Part shown: one piece after another, positions 1-8,909 of the stretch
How the letters are laid out: each line of letters opens with the position of its first letter
Position numbering within the stretch: position 1 is the first letter of the stretch
Source: Pantoea vagans
GTDB taxonomy: Bacteria > Pseudomonadota > Gammaproteobacteria > Enterobacterales > Enterobacteriaceae
Direction: 5' to 3'
NCBI RefSeq assembly: GCF_001506165.1
Contig: NZ_CP011427.1
Span: 2,480,001 to 2,544,000 of the forward strand
Length of the DNA: 64,000 bases
Made by a program: the position numbers and the translations under genes
The notes under the pieces: generated by a model
The model's database searches: none
Told to the model about the DNA's origin: nothing
Seen by the model: only the letters and a program-made list of their open reading frames with translations

Positions 1-1353
1 CTGGCGATGGACGGCCGTGCGGTCACCAACAATCGCCACCCACTCACCGGCATCCAACTTCTGTTGCAACAGGATCGCCGTGTCCGGGCCAATATCCGTC
101 ACCGGCATCAAATTCACCCCCGCCTGAGGGGCAATGCTCTCCAGCACCTCGCGAAAACGCTGGGCGTTGTCGGTAAACACCAGCGCGTTAATCACCAGGC
201 CACTGACTTGCTTAGCCATGGCGCGGCAGGCTTCGATATCACCAAGATGCGAGGCCAGAATCAAATGCCCCTGGCCGTCGGCTGCACGGATCACCGCTTC
301 GGCACCCGGCGCAAAATCAATATCACGTCCCCATTGCACATCACCACGCCAGCTGGCGACTTTATCCAGCATGCTGTAACCAAAGCGCAAAAAGTGATGA
401 TAGCTGGTGAGCGGTCCTGGCAAGGCGGTTTGCTGCCTGCTGGCTTCTGCTTGCACCTGTTTCAGCCATTGCTGGGATGCGGCGCGTGCTTTGCGACCGC
501 TCAGCCAGTAAACCGCCACCACCGGCCACAGCAGCAGCACAAATGGCAGACGCCCGGCACGACGATACAGCCACAGCATAAAGCGCAGCCCATGTTGACC
601 GCGACGTTCCGGCGTGGCAGACCAGTGTTGCGTTTGCTGACGGCGGCGCAGCAGCTGCGGGATGCGCGGTAACATGCCAAAAAACAGACGGGTGTGCATC
701 CATGAGATGCGCAGATTGTCATGTAACGCGTCGAAGTGTGACAGGCCACTTTCTGGATAGGTTACGCGCGTGCTGATAAACCGACTTGGCGTACCTTGCC
801 AGTACAATCGCACCATGATTTCAGTATCGAAATCCATGCGCTGCCCGATCGGATGGCGATCGCACAGCTTTAGCGAAGGCTGCAGCGGATACACGCGAAA
901 GCCACACATGCTGTCTTTTAACGAAAACGACAGTGTCTCGACCCACACCCAAAAATGGGTGATATAGCGGCCATACAATCGCGATTTGGGGATGGAGGCA
1001 TCGTAAATCGGCTGGCCCGAAATCAGGCTGTCGGGATATTGCTGCGCTTCCGCCAGCATGCGAGGCGTATCTTCAACCTGATGCTGACCATCCGCATCGA
1101 GTTGCAGTGCATGGCTGTATCCTGCCGCTGCCGCTTTGCGCAGGCCGGCAATCACCGCCGCCCCTTTGCCCTGATTGGTCGGCAATGTGAGGATATCCAG
1201 GTGCGGTGCATTCAGGGCAGCGATCTGCTGTTTGGTCTGCACATCGCTGCCATCATCCACAATGATCACCGGCAGATTAAAAGGTGCGAGACGAGCCAGT
1301 ACCGATGCCAGCATGGCACCGTGGTTGTAGCAGGGAATCAGCACGCAGGGCAT
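1..1353 (-). CDS. apeJ: Glycosyltransferase 2 / LpxL-type acyltransferase fusion (APE cluster, 3' end outside window)
   Basis: Reading on the minus strand from an ATG at 1353, the frame stays open to the window edge (451 codons visible). The N-terminal ~230 residues are a family 2 glycosyltransferase: it opens MPCVLIPCYNH and has VIIVDDGS and a QLDADGQH metal-binding motif. After a hydrophobic stretch it continues as an LpxL/HtrB-like acyltransferase with the HX4E box in ASHLGDIEAC. Such fusions are a known part of aryl polyene clusters and are thought to help anchor the polyene to the outer membrane. It lies 11 bp after the dehydratase gene. An in-frame TTG five codons upstream, overlapping the dehydratase stop, is an alternative start. 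The family is clear; the symbol follows APE cluster gene order. Confidence 0.85.
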   Translation of the reverse strand, partial: MPCVLIPCYNHGAMLASVLARLAPFNLPVIIVDDGSDVQTKQQIAALNAPHLDILTLPTNQGKGAAVIAGLRKAAAAGYSHALQLDADGQHQVEDTPRMLAEAQQYPDSLISGQPIYDASIPKSRLYGRYITHFWVWVETLSFSLKDSMCGFRVYPLQPSLKLCDRHPIGQRMDFDTEIMVRLYWQGTPSRFISTRVTYPESGLSHFDALHDNLRISWMHTRLFFGMLPRIPQLLRRRQQTQHWSATPERRGQHGLRFMLWLYRRAGRLPFVLLLWPVVAVYWLSGRKARAASQQWLKQVQAEASRQQTALPGPLTSYHHFLRFGYSMLDKVASWRGDVQWGRDIDFAPGAEAVIRAADGQGHLILASHLGDIEACRAMAKQVSGLVINALVFTDNAQRFREVLESIAPQAGVNLMPVTDIGPDTAILLQQKLDAGEWVAIVGDRTAVHRQ

Positions 1354-1364
1354 GAACGCAGCAC

Positions 1365-1712
1365 TCAACACAGGCGAATCTTCCCACTGCTGGCGATGTC
1401 GGCACCATCCTGACGAATCAGGCTATAGCTGAAGCTGAGCAGTGATTTGTCTTCCTGCCAGTTGAGTTGTAATTCCAGTTCGGCATCCGGCGGCACCGGC
1501 TGTTGGAACTTGATGTTGTCAATTGAGGCAAAGGCTTTGCCAGGCGCCAATCGGGTTAAACCGTAGTGCAAAACCCAGTCGAGCTGCGCCACACCGGGCA
1601 AAATGGGTAACGTGGGAAAGTGGCCGCGGAACCAAAACAGATCCGCTTTAGCATGCAGGCGCAACGTCAGCATCGCACCCTGCTGCTGGGCGTTGAGTTC
1701 AACCGGCAACAT
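1365..1712 (-). CDS. apeI: ApeI-type 3-hydroxyacyl-ACP dehydratase, hotdog fold
   Basis: A 115-residue single hotdog-domain protein. The segment RGHFPTLPILPGV (about residues 29-41) matches the FabA/FabZ active-site strand, with His31 as the likely catalytic histidine. In APE biosynthesis such enzymes remove water from the beta-hydroxyacyl-ACP intermediates to build the conjugated chain. The start at 1712 gives a 14-bp overlap with the upstream ligase gene; a longer frame back to 1742 would add ten residues inside that gene and is less likely. It is translated in series with the ligase and the glycosyl/acyltransferase fusion. Confidence 0.85.
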   Translation of the reverse strand: MLPVELNAQQQGAMLTLRLHAKADLFWFRGHFPTLPILPGVAQLDWVLHYGLTRLAPGKAFASIDNIKFQQPVPPDAELELQLNWQEDKSLLSFSYSLIRQDGADIASSGKIRLC

Positions 1713-3027
1713 CAAACAACTCCTCAATTTGTGGCCACGCACGTTTGCTTTGTGCCGTCACCGGAATGGTGGTGACGACGCGCCAGTAGCGCGGCATGGC
1801 AACCGGCTCCAGCCAGGGTTGCAATTCGCTTCGCCACTGTTTTTTTCGCAGCGATAATGCCGTGGCATCCAGCGTTTCTGACAGTGCCAATACTACGCCA
1901 ATCGCATGGCGACCATGGCGATGAATCGCTAGCGCCGCTGCATCTGTTACCCCAGGCAACGCCAGCAAGCGGCGTTCAATTTCGCTCAGTGACACACGCT
2001 TATCTTCAATCTTCACCACGCGATCCTGACGGCCCGCCAGCTGAAATGCACCCGATGGCTGCTGCACAATGCGGTCATCCAGCGGCCAGCCCTCATCGGT
2101 TTCCAGCAAGGGAGAATAGACTCGCCAGTGCCCGGCCTGTTGCTCGCAGAGGGTGACGAGGGGGAAACACTGCCACGCCGCGTGTTCAACACTGGCACAG
2201 CGCCAGCCAATCACACCGGTTTCAGTGCTGCCGTAGATTTCATCCACAGCACAGTGCAGAGCACTTTCAGCCTGCTGGGCAGCAGGCCAGGGCAGCGCCC
2301 CACCGGCTGACACCACCAATGCACAATGCGGGGCAGTGAGCGAAGGATCGAGACGGCGCAGAAAAGCCGGGCTGCTGATAAAGGCATAGCGGCGATCGCT
2401 GCGCTGATCGGCCAACTGCTCACCGTAGAAGATCTGCTGCGCCGCAAGCGGCAAGCTCAGCGCCATTGGCAGCACAATACGAAAGGTCAGGCCATACAGG
2501 TGTTGATGGCTGACTGATGCGATCACGTGGCACTGCTGTAAGCGCTGTCCCCACAGGTGAGCAAGCCAGTGCGACTCCAGATCCAACGCACGCAGTGATT
2601 TCACCACGCGGCGCGGTGTGCCCGTCGACCCCGAAGTGAACAGGACCAGGGTTGCGTCATCCGCTATCGCAGGCAGTTCCCCCAGCGCCAAAGCACCATC
2701 CCAGCGGAGATGCGGCATTGACAGGGCCAGCGACATATCGCTGATCACACCGTCAAGGTGCTCGGCCATCTCTTCGAGTTGCGCCGCGCGACAGTGACCG
2801 GGGATCACCGGCGTCTTACCGGCGTACCACACGGCTAGCAGCGCCGCCGTGAAGTGGTAGCTATTGTCGAAGCACAACGCCCAGTGTTGACCGGGTTGGC
2901 TGCGCAGTTTTTCCGCGAGCGCCTGCACCTGCTGGCGCATCTCTGATAGCCAGTGCTGTTGCTGGCCTTGCCAGGCCACCACGCGATCAGTCGCAGCCAA
3001 CCAGTCGCGGATACTCAGAACCTTCAT
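1699..3027 (-). CDS. apeH: APE acyl-ACP/CoA ligase (AMP-binding enzyme)
   Basis: A 442-residue adenylate-forming enzyme. The phosphate-binding motif TSGSTGTP sits at residues 131-138, and the A5-like motif EIYGSTETG follows in the middle of the protein. The C-terminal lid has the expected G-R-x-D-x-x-V-K pattern (GRQDRVVK). In APE systems this enzyme loads the aromatic starter acid (for example a coumarate-type acid) onto an acyl carrier protein. The ATG at 3027 overlaps the preceding gene's stop as ATGA, typical of translational coupling. A longer frame to 3120 lies inside that gene and is rejected. The substrate is inferred from family and context. Confidence 0.85.
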   Translation of the reverse strand: MKVLSIRDWLAATDRVVAWQGQQQHWLSEMRQQVQALAEKLRSQPGQHWALCFDNSYHFTAALLAVWYAGKTPVIPGHCRAAQLEEMAEHLDGVISDMSLALSMPHLRWDGALALGELPAIADDATLVLFTSGSTGTPRRVVKSLRALDLESHWLAHLWGQRLQQCHVIASVSHQHLYGLTFRIVLPMALSLPLAAQQIFYGEQLADQRSDRRYAFISSPAFLRRLDPSLTAPHCALVVSAGGALPWPAAQQAESALHCAVDEIYGSTETGVIGWRCASVEHAAWQCFPLVTLCEQQAGHWRVYSPLLETDEGWPLDDRIVQQPSGAFQLAGRQDRVVKIEDKRVSLSEIERRLLALPGVTDAAALAIHRHGRHAIGVVLALSETLDATALSLRKKQWRSELQPWLEPVAMPRYWRVVTTIPVTAQSKRAWPQIEELFDVAG

Positions 3028-3584
3028 GCCTTGTTCCTCAAACGCTGACGCAGCAGCCATTCGCCGCCCATCAACGACCCCATCAGCAGATAGCTGATGC
3101 ACCCATTCCAGAGTGTCCATAGCGTGACATCATTGAGCAGGCAGGTGACCAGCGCCACGCTGCCATTGAAGATAAAAAAAACGCACCACACCTGCGTCAC
3201 CTGACGGGTATAACGTACCGCTCGCGGTGGCAATTCGGGCTCGCGTAGCCGCGCTAAGCGCTCCACTAGCGGCATCGGGCTCCACAGGGAGCCCCCGAAC
3301 AGCAGCAGCATCAAGCCGTTCACCACCACCGGATACCACAGCAGCAAGTGCTGACTGCGCAGCAGCAGGCTGGCAAGGCACAACAGCGATCCCACCAGCG
3401 CCAGCAGCAGCATAACGCGGCCCATCGCCCCTTGCGCATGGCGCAAACTCCAGATGCGCCAGCCAAAAACCAGCGCCAGCACCACTATCACCCCACGCCA
3501 TTGTGGATGCGTGATCGCCAGCCATACCAGAAATGGCCAGGCCAGCAGCGCCATTGCATTGAGCAGGCGCAGGAGTAAAGGCAT
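3024..3584 (-). CDS. apeG: APE cluster integral membrane protein (COG4648-like)
   Basis: A 186-residue very hydrophobic protein with about five or six membrane segments, beginning MPLLLRLLNAMALLAWPFLVW. It lies between the second acyl carrier protein and the ligase, the usual place of a conserved membrane protein of unknown function in aryl polyene clusters. Its stop overlaps the ligase start by four bases, and its start touches the stop of the carrier protein gene (both at 3584), so it is part of the same translationally coupled operon. No catalytic motif is visible; the assignment rests on hydrophobicity and position. Confidence 0.7.
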   Translation of the reverse strand: MPLLLRLLNAMALLAWPFLVWLAITHPQWRGVIVVLALVFGWRIWSLRHAQGAMGRVMLLLALVGSLLCLASLLLRSQHLLLWYPVVVNGLMLLLFGGSLWSPMPLVERLARLREPELPPRAVRYTRQVTQVWCVFFIFNGSVALVTCLLNDVTLWTLWNGCISYLLMGSLMGGEWLLRQRLRNKA

Positions 3585-3838
3585 CAGGCTTCGTTGTGCA
3601 TCAGTTGGTAAACCGCGTCCACCACATCCTGCACGGTACGCACGGCGCGAAACGCTTCAGGTTTGATTTTGCGTCCCGTGCGTTTTTGCAGATGGACCAC
3701 CATGTCGACCGCATCAATGCTGTCGAGCTCGAGGTCTTCATACAGACGCGCGTCCGGGCGAATATCATCGGCATCAATTTCAAACAGCGAGGTGAGCAGC
3801 GAAGCCACTTCCTGGTAAATTTCGTCTTTGTTCATCAT
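3584..3838 (-). CDS. apeF: Acyl carrier protein (second APE carrier)
   Basis: An 84-residue acyl carrier protein with the phosphopantetheine attachment motif in ELDSIDAVDMV, where the serine of DSI carries the prosthetic arm. It is acidic around the site, as expected. It follows the first carrier gene by 11 bp. APE systems have two carrier proteins; one is thought to carry the aromatic starter and one the growing polyene, but the roles cannot be separated by sequence here. Confidence 0.85.
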   Translation of the reverse strand: MMNKDEIYQEVASLLTSLFEIDADDIRPDARLYEDLELDSIDAVDMVVHLQKRTGRKIKPEAFRAVRTVQDVVDAVYQLMHNEA

Positions 3839-3849
3839 TTTGACTGTTC

Positions 3850-4107
3850 TCAGGCTTGCTGTTGTTCAACAAACGCGGCCAGCGTGGCCACGGAAAAAAA
3901 GTGCGCGCGTAGCGTTTCGCTCTCGGCTGAAAGCTGAACGCCAAAGCGATTTTTCACCGCCAGTCCTAGCTCCAGCGCATCGATCGAATCGAGGCCAAGC
4001 CCTTCACCAAACAGTGGCGCATCGGTTTCAATATCGTCCGGGTTGATATCTTCCAGATTCAGCGTGTCGATAATCATCAGTTTGATATCGTCAATCAGTG
4101 CTTGCAT
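3850..4107 (-). CDS. apeE: Acyl carrier protein (first APE carrier)
   Basis: An 85-residue acyl carrier protein with the attachment motif GLDSIDALELG. The N-terminal half is acidic (IETDAPLFGEGLG), typical of the ACP fold. It starts directly after the acyltransferase gene, whose stop lies at 4111, three bases upstream of this start codon, so the two are probably translationally coupled. It shares only modest sequence with the second carrier downstream, so the two are not a recent duplication. Confidence 0.85.
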   Translation of the reverse strand: MQALIDDIKLMIIDTLNLEDINPDDIETDAPLFGEGLGLDSIDALELGLAVKNRFGVQLSAESETLRAHFFSVATLAAFVEQQQA

Positions 4108-4110
4108 AAC

Positions 4111-4911
4111 TTATGTCGTCTCTTCAGGGACCAGCGCCTGTTGCAGGTGACGCGTCAGGCGACGTGCAGCCAGCGGCTGCGCATCTTCATCGGCTTCACA
4201 AAAGGCATGGCTATCAATACGCGATTGTACGCGTACAGTAAAAAGGGGTTTAACCAGCGGAATCTGATACCAGCGGCTCTGTTTATCGAGCATACGCTGT
4301 GTGCAGCTAATATGTACCACGCGCAGATCGCATCCCGCTCGCACCGCAATATTGGCGGCACCGCGTTGCAACTTCAGCGGCTCGCCGTAGCGCGTGCGCG
4401 TGCCTTCAGGAAAAATCAGGATAGTGTCACCCCGCGCCAGGCGCAGTTGGCTGTCTGGCAGTAGCGTGTCGGCTTCGCTATTAATTAAGTAATCTGCGGA
4501 CTTGATGACGCCGCGAAAAAAGACATTGCGCTGTAACTCAGCTTTGACCAGACAATCCATTTCTGGCAGTACCGAGGCAATCATCACGTAATCAATCAAT
4601 GAGGGATGATTAGCCACAATCAGGCATCCCCGATCCTTGCGCAGCAACTCCGCCCCAATAATCTGGTAATCGTAAACCCCGACAAAGCGGCAAAAGCGCA
4701 GGAAGCAGCGGAAGCTCCAGGCGATGCTGCTACGGGCAATTTGCCGGCGACGTAAGCCATCGCGCTGGAGTAACAGCAGTAGATTGAACCAGGTGACCGA
4801 GAGCAATAAGCCGCCCACACTGAACAGCGTGAAACTGACGGCGGTCATCACCAGCCGCCAATAGTAATTGAAGCCAGCACGACGATGCTGAGACAGAGCG
4901 TTATCCGCCAT
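4111..4911 (-). CDS. apeD: Lysophospholipid acyltransferase-like protein (APE cluster)
   Basis: A 266-residue member of the PlsC/LpxL-like acyltransferases: an N-terminal membrane segment (about residues 15-45), then ANHPSLIDYVMIASVL with the NHxSxxD catalytic box, and FPEGTRTRYGEPL with the FPEGTRS-like acceptor-binding box. In APE clusters this enzyme is thought to pass the acyl chain or build the lipid anchor. The ATG at 4911 gives an 11-bp overlap with the upstream ketosynthase-like gene; a longer frame to 5064 lies inside that gene and lacks homology logic. Confidence 0.85.
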   Translation of the reverse strand: MADNALSQHRRAGFNYYWRLVMTAVSFTLFSVGGLLLSVTWFNLLLLLQRDGLRRRQIARSSIAWSFRCFLRFCRFVGVYDYQIIGAELLRKDRGCLIVANHPSLIDYVMIASVLPEMDCLVKAELQRNVFFRGVIKSADYLINSEADTLLPDSQLRLARGDTILIFPEGTRTRYGEPLKLQRGAANIAVRAGCDLRVVHISCTQRMLDKQSRWYQIPLVKPLFTVRVQSRIDSHAFCEADEDAQPLAARRLTRHLQQALVPEETT

Positions 4912-5632
4912 TATCGCGCTCCCAATGCCAGTAATGGCGCTCACCTGGTATAGTGACGCGATCGCTCCCCTGCAGTATGGCGTGCAGGAACTGTAAACTT
5001 TGCGGTAAAGAGGAGGCTGCAGGCTTTGACGCCTGGCTTTCGCAACGCCAGTCGGTTCCGGCACTCAGCAGCAGCGCCACTGCATAGGGCGCATTGAACG
5101 GGTCGATTTCTGGCAGCCAGGGACGATAGTAGTCCGGCACCACGCCTTCAAAATCCACCAGCAATACCTGCTGATATCCTGCCTGATGTAGTGCGGTTAC
5201 CTCGACTAATCCCTGCTGGAAACTGTCGATACCGGCGGAAATTGAGGTCGACACCAGCGGCTGATGAGCAGCTATAGTGAGGCTGCCAACCGCCGAGTTG
5301 TGCACTGACATGGCGAAATCTGTCGGTGACAGCGCCTGTTGCTCAGCCAGCGCGGTGAGAATCCGCAGATTGCGCTCTAACTCACCGTGGCGGCTGGTGA
5401 AGACAATGGCATCAACCGATTGACGTGCCAGCAGTGCCAGGCCGCACTCCACTGCCGCACGGCTGCCCGCGCTGAGGCGGCGCGCCGTCATCATTGGTAA
5501 AAATTGCGGTTTCGCGATGGGTTGTGTGGCGTCCAGCATCGGTGCATGCCCGGCCCAACGCTGCCAGTCGTCAGCAGTGCTGTGTCCCGGCGCTATCGCG
5601 TGCCAGTCAACCAAGGTGTAAGCGAGTTTCAT
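4901..5632 (-). CDS. apeC: APE ketosynthase-like chain length factor
   Basis: A 243-residue protein of the beta-ketoacyl synthase N-terminal-like family (ketoacyl-synt_2 type). It is much shorter than a full ketosynthase (about 400 residues). At the place of the nucleophile elbow, normally TACxS, it reads STSISAG, so the catalytic cysteine is replaced by isoleucine. This fits a non-catalytic chain length factor that pairs with an APE ketosynthase to set polyene length. It is the first gene of this minus-strand run; about 200 bp without a gene separate it from the lipoprotein gene upstream, so the operon promoter is probably there. Confidence 0.75.
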   Translation of the reverse strand: MKLAYTLVDWHAIAPGHSTADDWQRWAGHAPMLDATQPIAKPQFLPMMTARRLSAGSRAAVECGLALLARQSVDAIVFTSRHGELERNLRILTALAEQQALSPTDFAMSVHNSAVGSLTIAAHQPLVSTSISAGIDSFQQGLVEVTALHQAGYQQVLLVDFEGVVPDYYRPWLPEIDPFNAPYAVALLLSAGTDWRCESQASKPAASSLPQSLQFLHAILQGSDRVTIPGERHYWHWERDNGG

Positions 5633-5745
5633 ACCTGTATTCTTTCTTCAGCCTCGGGGATGTTCAGATTTCGCTGTGCGGCATCCCTTCCCTGCTTGCT
5701 TTCTATTCCCGTCATCCGTCTCATGCGGATGTCGCCGATTAACAA

Positions 5746-5764
5746 GGCGGGCACCTGGCCCGCC
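5746..5764 (-). terminator. Stem-loop terminator after the small lipoprotein gene
   Basis: A perfect 7-bp stem (GGCGGGC / GCCCGCC) with a five-base loop sits 66 bp after the lipoprotein stop. On the minus strand it is followed by TTGTTAAT, a moderate U-tract; on the plus strand by TGTTTTC. It probably separates the lipoprotein gene from the APE operon. Confidence 0.6.
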
Positions 5765-5829
5765 TGTTTTCTATTTCGGCAGCATAGCGGCTAACTTTAC
5801 AACAATGTGTCAGCCGTGATGCATGGTGC

Positions 5830-6219
5830 TTATTTTACTGCCTGAACGGCGAGACGTGTCTGAATACCCTGGTTCAGGTTTTGAATCCAACGGTTGTAAT
5901 TGCGATGAATCTGGCCGCTGCCTGCTTTCAGGTTGGTACTGCTGACATAATCAATACGATAGCTGTTGGCAGTGTAGGTGATACGAATATCAGCAGTATG
6001 ACCACGCTCTGCCAGCTGGCCGTTCATCACGCCAGGTCCCGCTGGGGAAATCACCCAGTGGTTGGCCGCTCCTGCTTCCACAATCGCACGCTGCATCTGG
6101 CTATCGGAGTAGCTCTGACCCACGGTCTGGCTCACATTTTGAATCGGCGCAGTGCGTGGTGCGCAACCGCTCATCAGCGCGGCGGTAATGACTAATGCAA
6201 AAACAGCTTTTTTATTCAT
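5830..6219 (-). CDS. Small lipoprotein of unknown function
   Basis: A 129-residue predicted lipoprotein. It starts MNKKAVFALVITAALMSGCAP, with a basic n-region, hydrophobic core and an MSGC lipobox giving Cys17 as the acylated residue. The mature part is polar, with a conserved-looking centre NHWVISPAGPGVMNGQL and a C-terminal basic stretch. I do not recognise a named family. It lies between the efflux operon and the APE cluster on the same strand but is bounded by a terminator on each side, so it is probably transcribed alone. An in-frame ATG one codon earlier is an alternative start. Confidence 0.8.
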   Translation of the reverse strand: MNKKAVFALVITAALMSGCAPRTAPIQNVSQTVGQSYSDSQMQRAIVEAGAANHWVISPAGPGVMNGQLAERGHTADIRITYTANSYRIDYVSSTNLKAGSGQIHRNYNRWIQNLNQGIQTRLAVQAVK

Positions 6220-6416
6220 CATTTCCTTTTTTTCCCTTGTCATAGCAAGTCGCACATGGCGGCGACCGTGCAGGTAAACCTACATGCACAATTCCGTTCA
6301 GACTTTGTAAAGCGCGCAAATAATACCACTATATGTAAAGACAAGTAAAAAAAAGCACGAATAACTTAAGAACGCTCTCATACCACGGGAAAAGCTGAAT
6401 TTGGTCGCTTTACAGC

Positions 6417-6448
6417 GAAAAAAATGCCGCAAAATGGGGTTGCGGCAT
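6417..6448 (-). terminator. Rho-independent terminator of the efflux operon
   Basis: On the minus strand ATGCCGCAA pairs perfectly with TTGCGGCAT across a seven-base loop, followed by a run of six or more T. It begins a few bases after the stop of the outer membrane factor gene (6454). Confidence 0.9.
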
Positions 6449-6453
6449 GAAAT

Positions 6454-7824
6454 TTAACCTCGCCAACCGCCGCCCAAGGCACGATAAAGATCGATTTGCG
6501 CCAGCAGCAGCGTATTTTTCACTGAGACGATGTTCAACTGCGTGCTGAACAGCGTGCGTTGCGCATCCAGCTCATCCAGGTAAGAGGCGTAACCATTCTG
6601 ATAACGGTTCCGTGCAATACGATACGCTTCAGATACATAGCCTTCCTGCTTCTGCAACTCAACCAGCTGCTCCTGGCTGCGACGAATGGCATCAATGGCG
6701 GTATCCACCTCGGAGAAGGCACTTCGCACCACCTTTTCGTAGCCGTAAAGTGCCTGATTACGCGTGGCCATCGCCACATCGACCTGCGCCGTCAGCGCTT
6801 CACGGTTGAGCAGCGGCGCCAGAATACTGCCGCCAATGCTCCACAGGCGGAACGGGTTATCCAGTAGCTCATGAAGTTGATAGCTTTGCAGCGTGCCGCT
6901 GGCCGTGAGATTCAGCGACGGTAACAAATCGGCCTGAGCTGAGGCCAGTGAGGCATCAGCGGCGATCAGCTGGCGCTGAGCCTGTACGATATCCGGGCGG
7001 CGATTAAGGAGCTGAGACGGCAGTAACGACGGCAGCGTCTGTGGTTTGATATGGTCAAACTGGCTGTTACGGGCAATCTCACGTGGGTTCATGCCCACCA
7101 GCACGCTCAGCGCGTTCTCCTGTTGCTCAATTTGATGCTGCAACTGGGGGATTTGCGCTTTGGCGGTCTGATATTCCGATGCCGCCTGCATCCACTCCAG
7201 GCGCGAGGTGTAGCCGGTTTCAAACTGACGCTGCGCCAAATTGAGCGAGTTTTCACGGGTTGCCAGGGTCGCGATGGTCACCCGCAACTGCTCATCCAGC
7301 GCACACAGACTCAGATAACCCGATGCCACCGAACTGGCAACAGTGAGTTCCGCGGCTGAGGCTGCGGCACGCTGCGCCTCCAGCGAGGCCTGCGCGGCAC
7401 GAATACTGTTGCTGCGGCTGCCCCACAGATCGACCTCATAGTTCGCCTGCAGCAGCCCCTGGAATACGGCGTTTTCATATGGCTGCCCTGTCACCGCCGA
7501 CAAGGCGCGTTGATGGGTTGCCGCTACCCCCGCCGACAACGTGGGGAAGTTATCGCCCTGTGCTGCCCTTAGCTGGGCGCGATATTGATCTACTCGCGAT
7601 CGCGCAGTGAGGATATCGCTATTGTGCTGCAACGCCTGATTGACCAGCCGATTAAGATTATCGTCCCCAAAGCTTTGCCACCACTGTGCTTCTGGCGCGG
7701 CTGACGGCCCCACCTGCTGCCGCCAGCTATCAGGGATCGGTAATGACGACGGCGCTTTTTCGACTTCAGTGGCACAACCGCTTACCATCAGCGCAATAAT
7801 GGACGCCAACATTACCCGCTTCAT
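6454..7824 (-). CDS. NodT-family outer membrane efflux lipoprotein
   Basis: A 456-residue outer membrane factor of the TolC/NodT family. The signal peptide ends in the lipobox MVSGCAT (Cys17), and the mature protein has the two long repeat halves with coiled-coil segments, including YEVDLWGS in the first half and GSILAPLLNR in the second. It would form the outer membrane channel of the tripartite pump coded just upstream. Its start overlaps the adaptor gene stop by four bases (ATGA), and a terminator follows its stop. The substrate is unknown; the family exports drugs, fatty acids or aromatic acids. Confidence 0.9.
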   Translation of the reverse strand: MKRVMLASIIALMVSGCATEVEKAPSSLPIPDSWRQQVGPSAAPEAQWWQSFGDDNLNRLVNQALQHNSDILTARSRVDQYRAQLRAAQGDNFPTLSAGVAATHQRALSAVTGQPYENAVFQGLLQANYEVDLWGSRSNSIRAAQASLEAQRAAASAAELTVASSVASGYLSLCALDEQLRVTIATLATRENSLNLAQRQFETGYTSRLEWMQAASEYQTAKAQIPQLQHQIEQQENALSVLVGMNPREIARNSQFDHIKPQTLPSLLPSQLLNRRPDIVQAQRQLIAADASLASAQADLLPSLNLTASGTLQSYQLHELLDNPFRLWSIGGSILAPLLNREALTAQVDVAMATRNQALYGYEKVVRSAFSEVDTAIDAIRRSQEQLVELQKQEGYVSEAYRIARNRYQNGYASYLDELDAQRTLFSTQLNIVSVKNTLLLAQIDLYRALGGGWRG

Positions 7825-8909
7825 GGGGCGTCCTTATGCGGCTCGGCAGCGGTATCAATACTCACTTCCACCGACATCCCCGGACGCAGCTCATGGGTGT
7901 CACCGAGAATGCGGATACGTACCGGAATACGCTGCGCAATTTTCACGAAGTTACCGGTGGCATTATCGGGTGAAATGGCACTGAATTCAGAGCCCGCAGC
8001 CGGAGAAATATACTCAACCCGGCCCTCATAACGCTTACCTTCAAGCGCATCGACACGCAACGTCACCGGCAAACCAGGTCGCACCCGCGCCAACTGCGTC
8101 TCTTTAAGGTTGGCAATTACCCATTTGTTATCCGGCACTACTGAGGTTAACCGCGTACCGGCCGTCACGTAGGTGCCTTTGCGCACGGATAACTGTCCGA
8201 GCTGACCACTGTCGGGAGCAATGATGCGCGTATTCGCGAGATCGATATTGGCTAACTCCAGCGCAGCTTGGGCGCTTGCCACATCCGCCTCCAGCGAGCC
8301 TCGGTTCACCACCACGGTCTGCAAACTTTGCTGCGATACCGCCACCTGGGCATCGGCCTGACGCAACTGCGCCTGAGCCTGCGCATTTGCCGCACGTGCT
8401 GCATCACGTTCGCGTACCGACAATGATCCATCCGCCGCCAGATTCTCAACGCGTTTAAGATCGAGACTGCTCTTCAACGCCTGCGCTTTGGCATTTTCCA
8501 GAGCGGCTTTATTGCTGAGGATGGTGGCCTCGGCGCTGCGACGCTGCTGTTGGTTGTTATTTTGCGCCGCAATTTTCATATCCAGCTGCGCCTGTGCCTG
8601 ATGCACCCGCTGGCGATAGATTCGATCGTCGATGGTCATCAACAGTTGTCCCTTGGTGACGGGTTGCAAATCCACCACCTGTACATCGGTGAGATAACCG
8701 CTGACCTGCGGGCTGATGAAGGTGACCTGACCGCGTACGTAGGCGTTTTCCGTTGATTGAACGGTGCTGGTAAACGGCCACAGCTGCCAGGCATACAAAA
8801 TCACCAGCACGCCAACAATGACGATGCCGCTGCCGAAAGCGATGGAAAGGATACGTCGGCGGTTGGCGCGTTCGCGTTCCGCAGCCTGAAGATCATCCTG
8901 TTGGCTCAT
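7821..8909 (-). CDS. HlyD/EmrA-family periplasmic adaptor
   Basis: A 362-residue membrane fusion protein. It has one N-terminal membrane helix (about residues 19-42), a split lipoyl domain (YLTDVQVVDLQPVTKGQLL and RIIAPDSGQLGQL) around a long alpha-hairpin rich in Ala and Gln, and a beta-barrel domain. This is the EmrA pattern, linking an inner membrane DHA2 transporter with the outer membrane factor. Four-base overlaps on both sides show tight coupling within the operon. The function is certain at family level; the substrate is not known. Confidence 0.9.
   Translation of the reverse strand: MSQQDDLQAAERERANRRRILSIAFGSGIVIVGVLVILYAWQLWPFTSTVQSTENAYVRGQVTFISPQVSGYLTDVQVVDLQPVTKGQLLMTIDDRIYRQRVHQAQAQLDMKIAAQNNNQQQRRSAEATILSNKAALENAKAQALKSSLDLKRVENLAADGSLSVRERDAARAANAQAQAQLRQADAQVAVSQQSLQTVVVNRGSLEADVASAQAALELANIDLANTRIIAPDSGQLGQLSVRKGTYVTAGTRLTSVVPDNKWVIANLKETQLARVRPGLPVTLRVDALEGKRYEGRVEYISPAAGSEFSAISPDNATGNFVKIAQRIPVRIRILGDTHELRPGMSVEVSIDTAAEPHKDAP

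Noticed and set aside
3227..3578. Plus-strand frames over the APE membrane protein and ligase genes
   Set aside because: They are antisense shadows with Ala/Arg/Gln-rich products and no homology.
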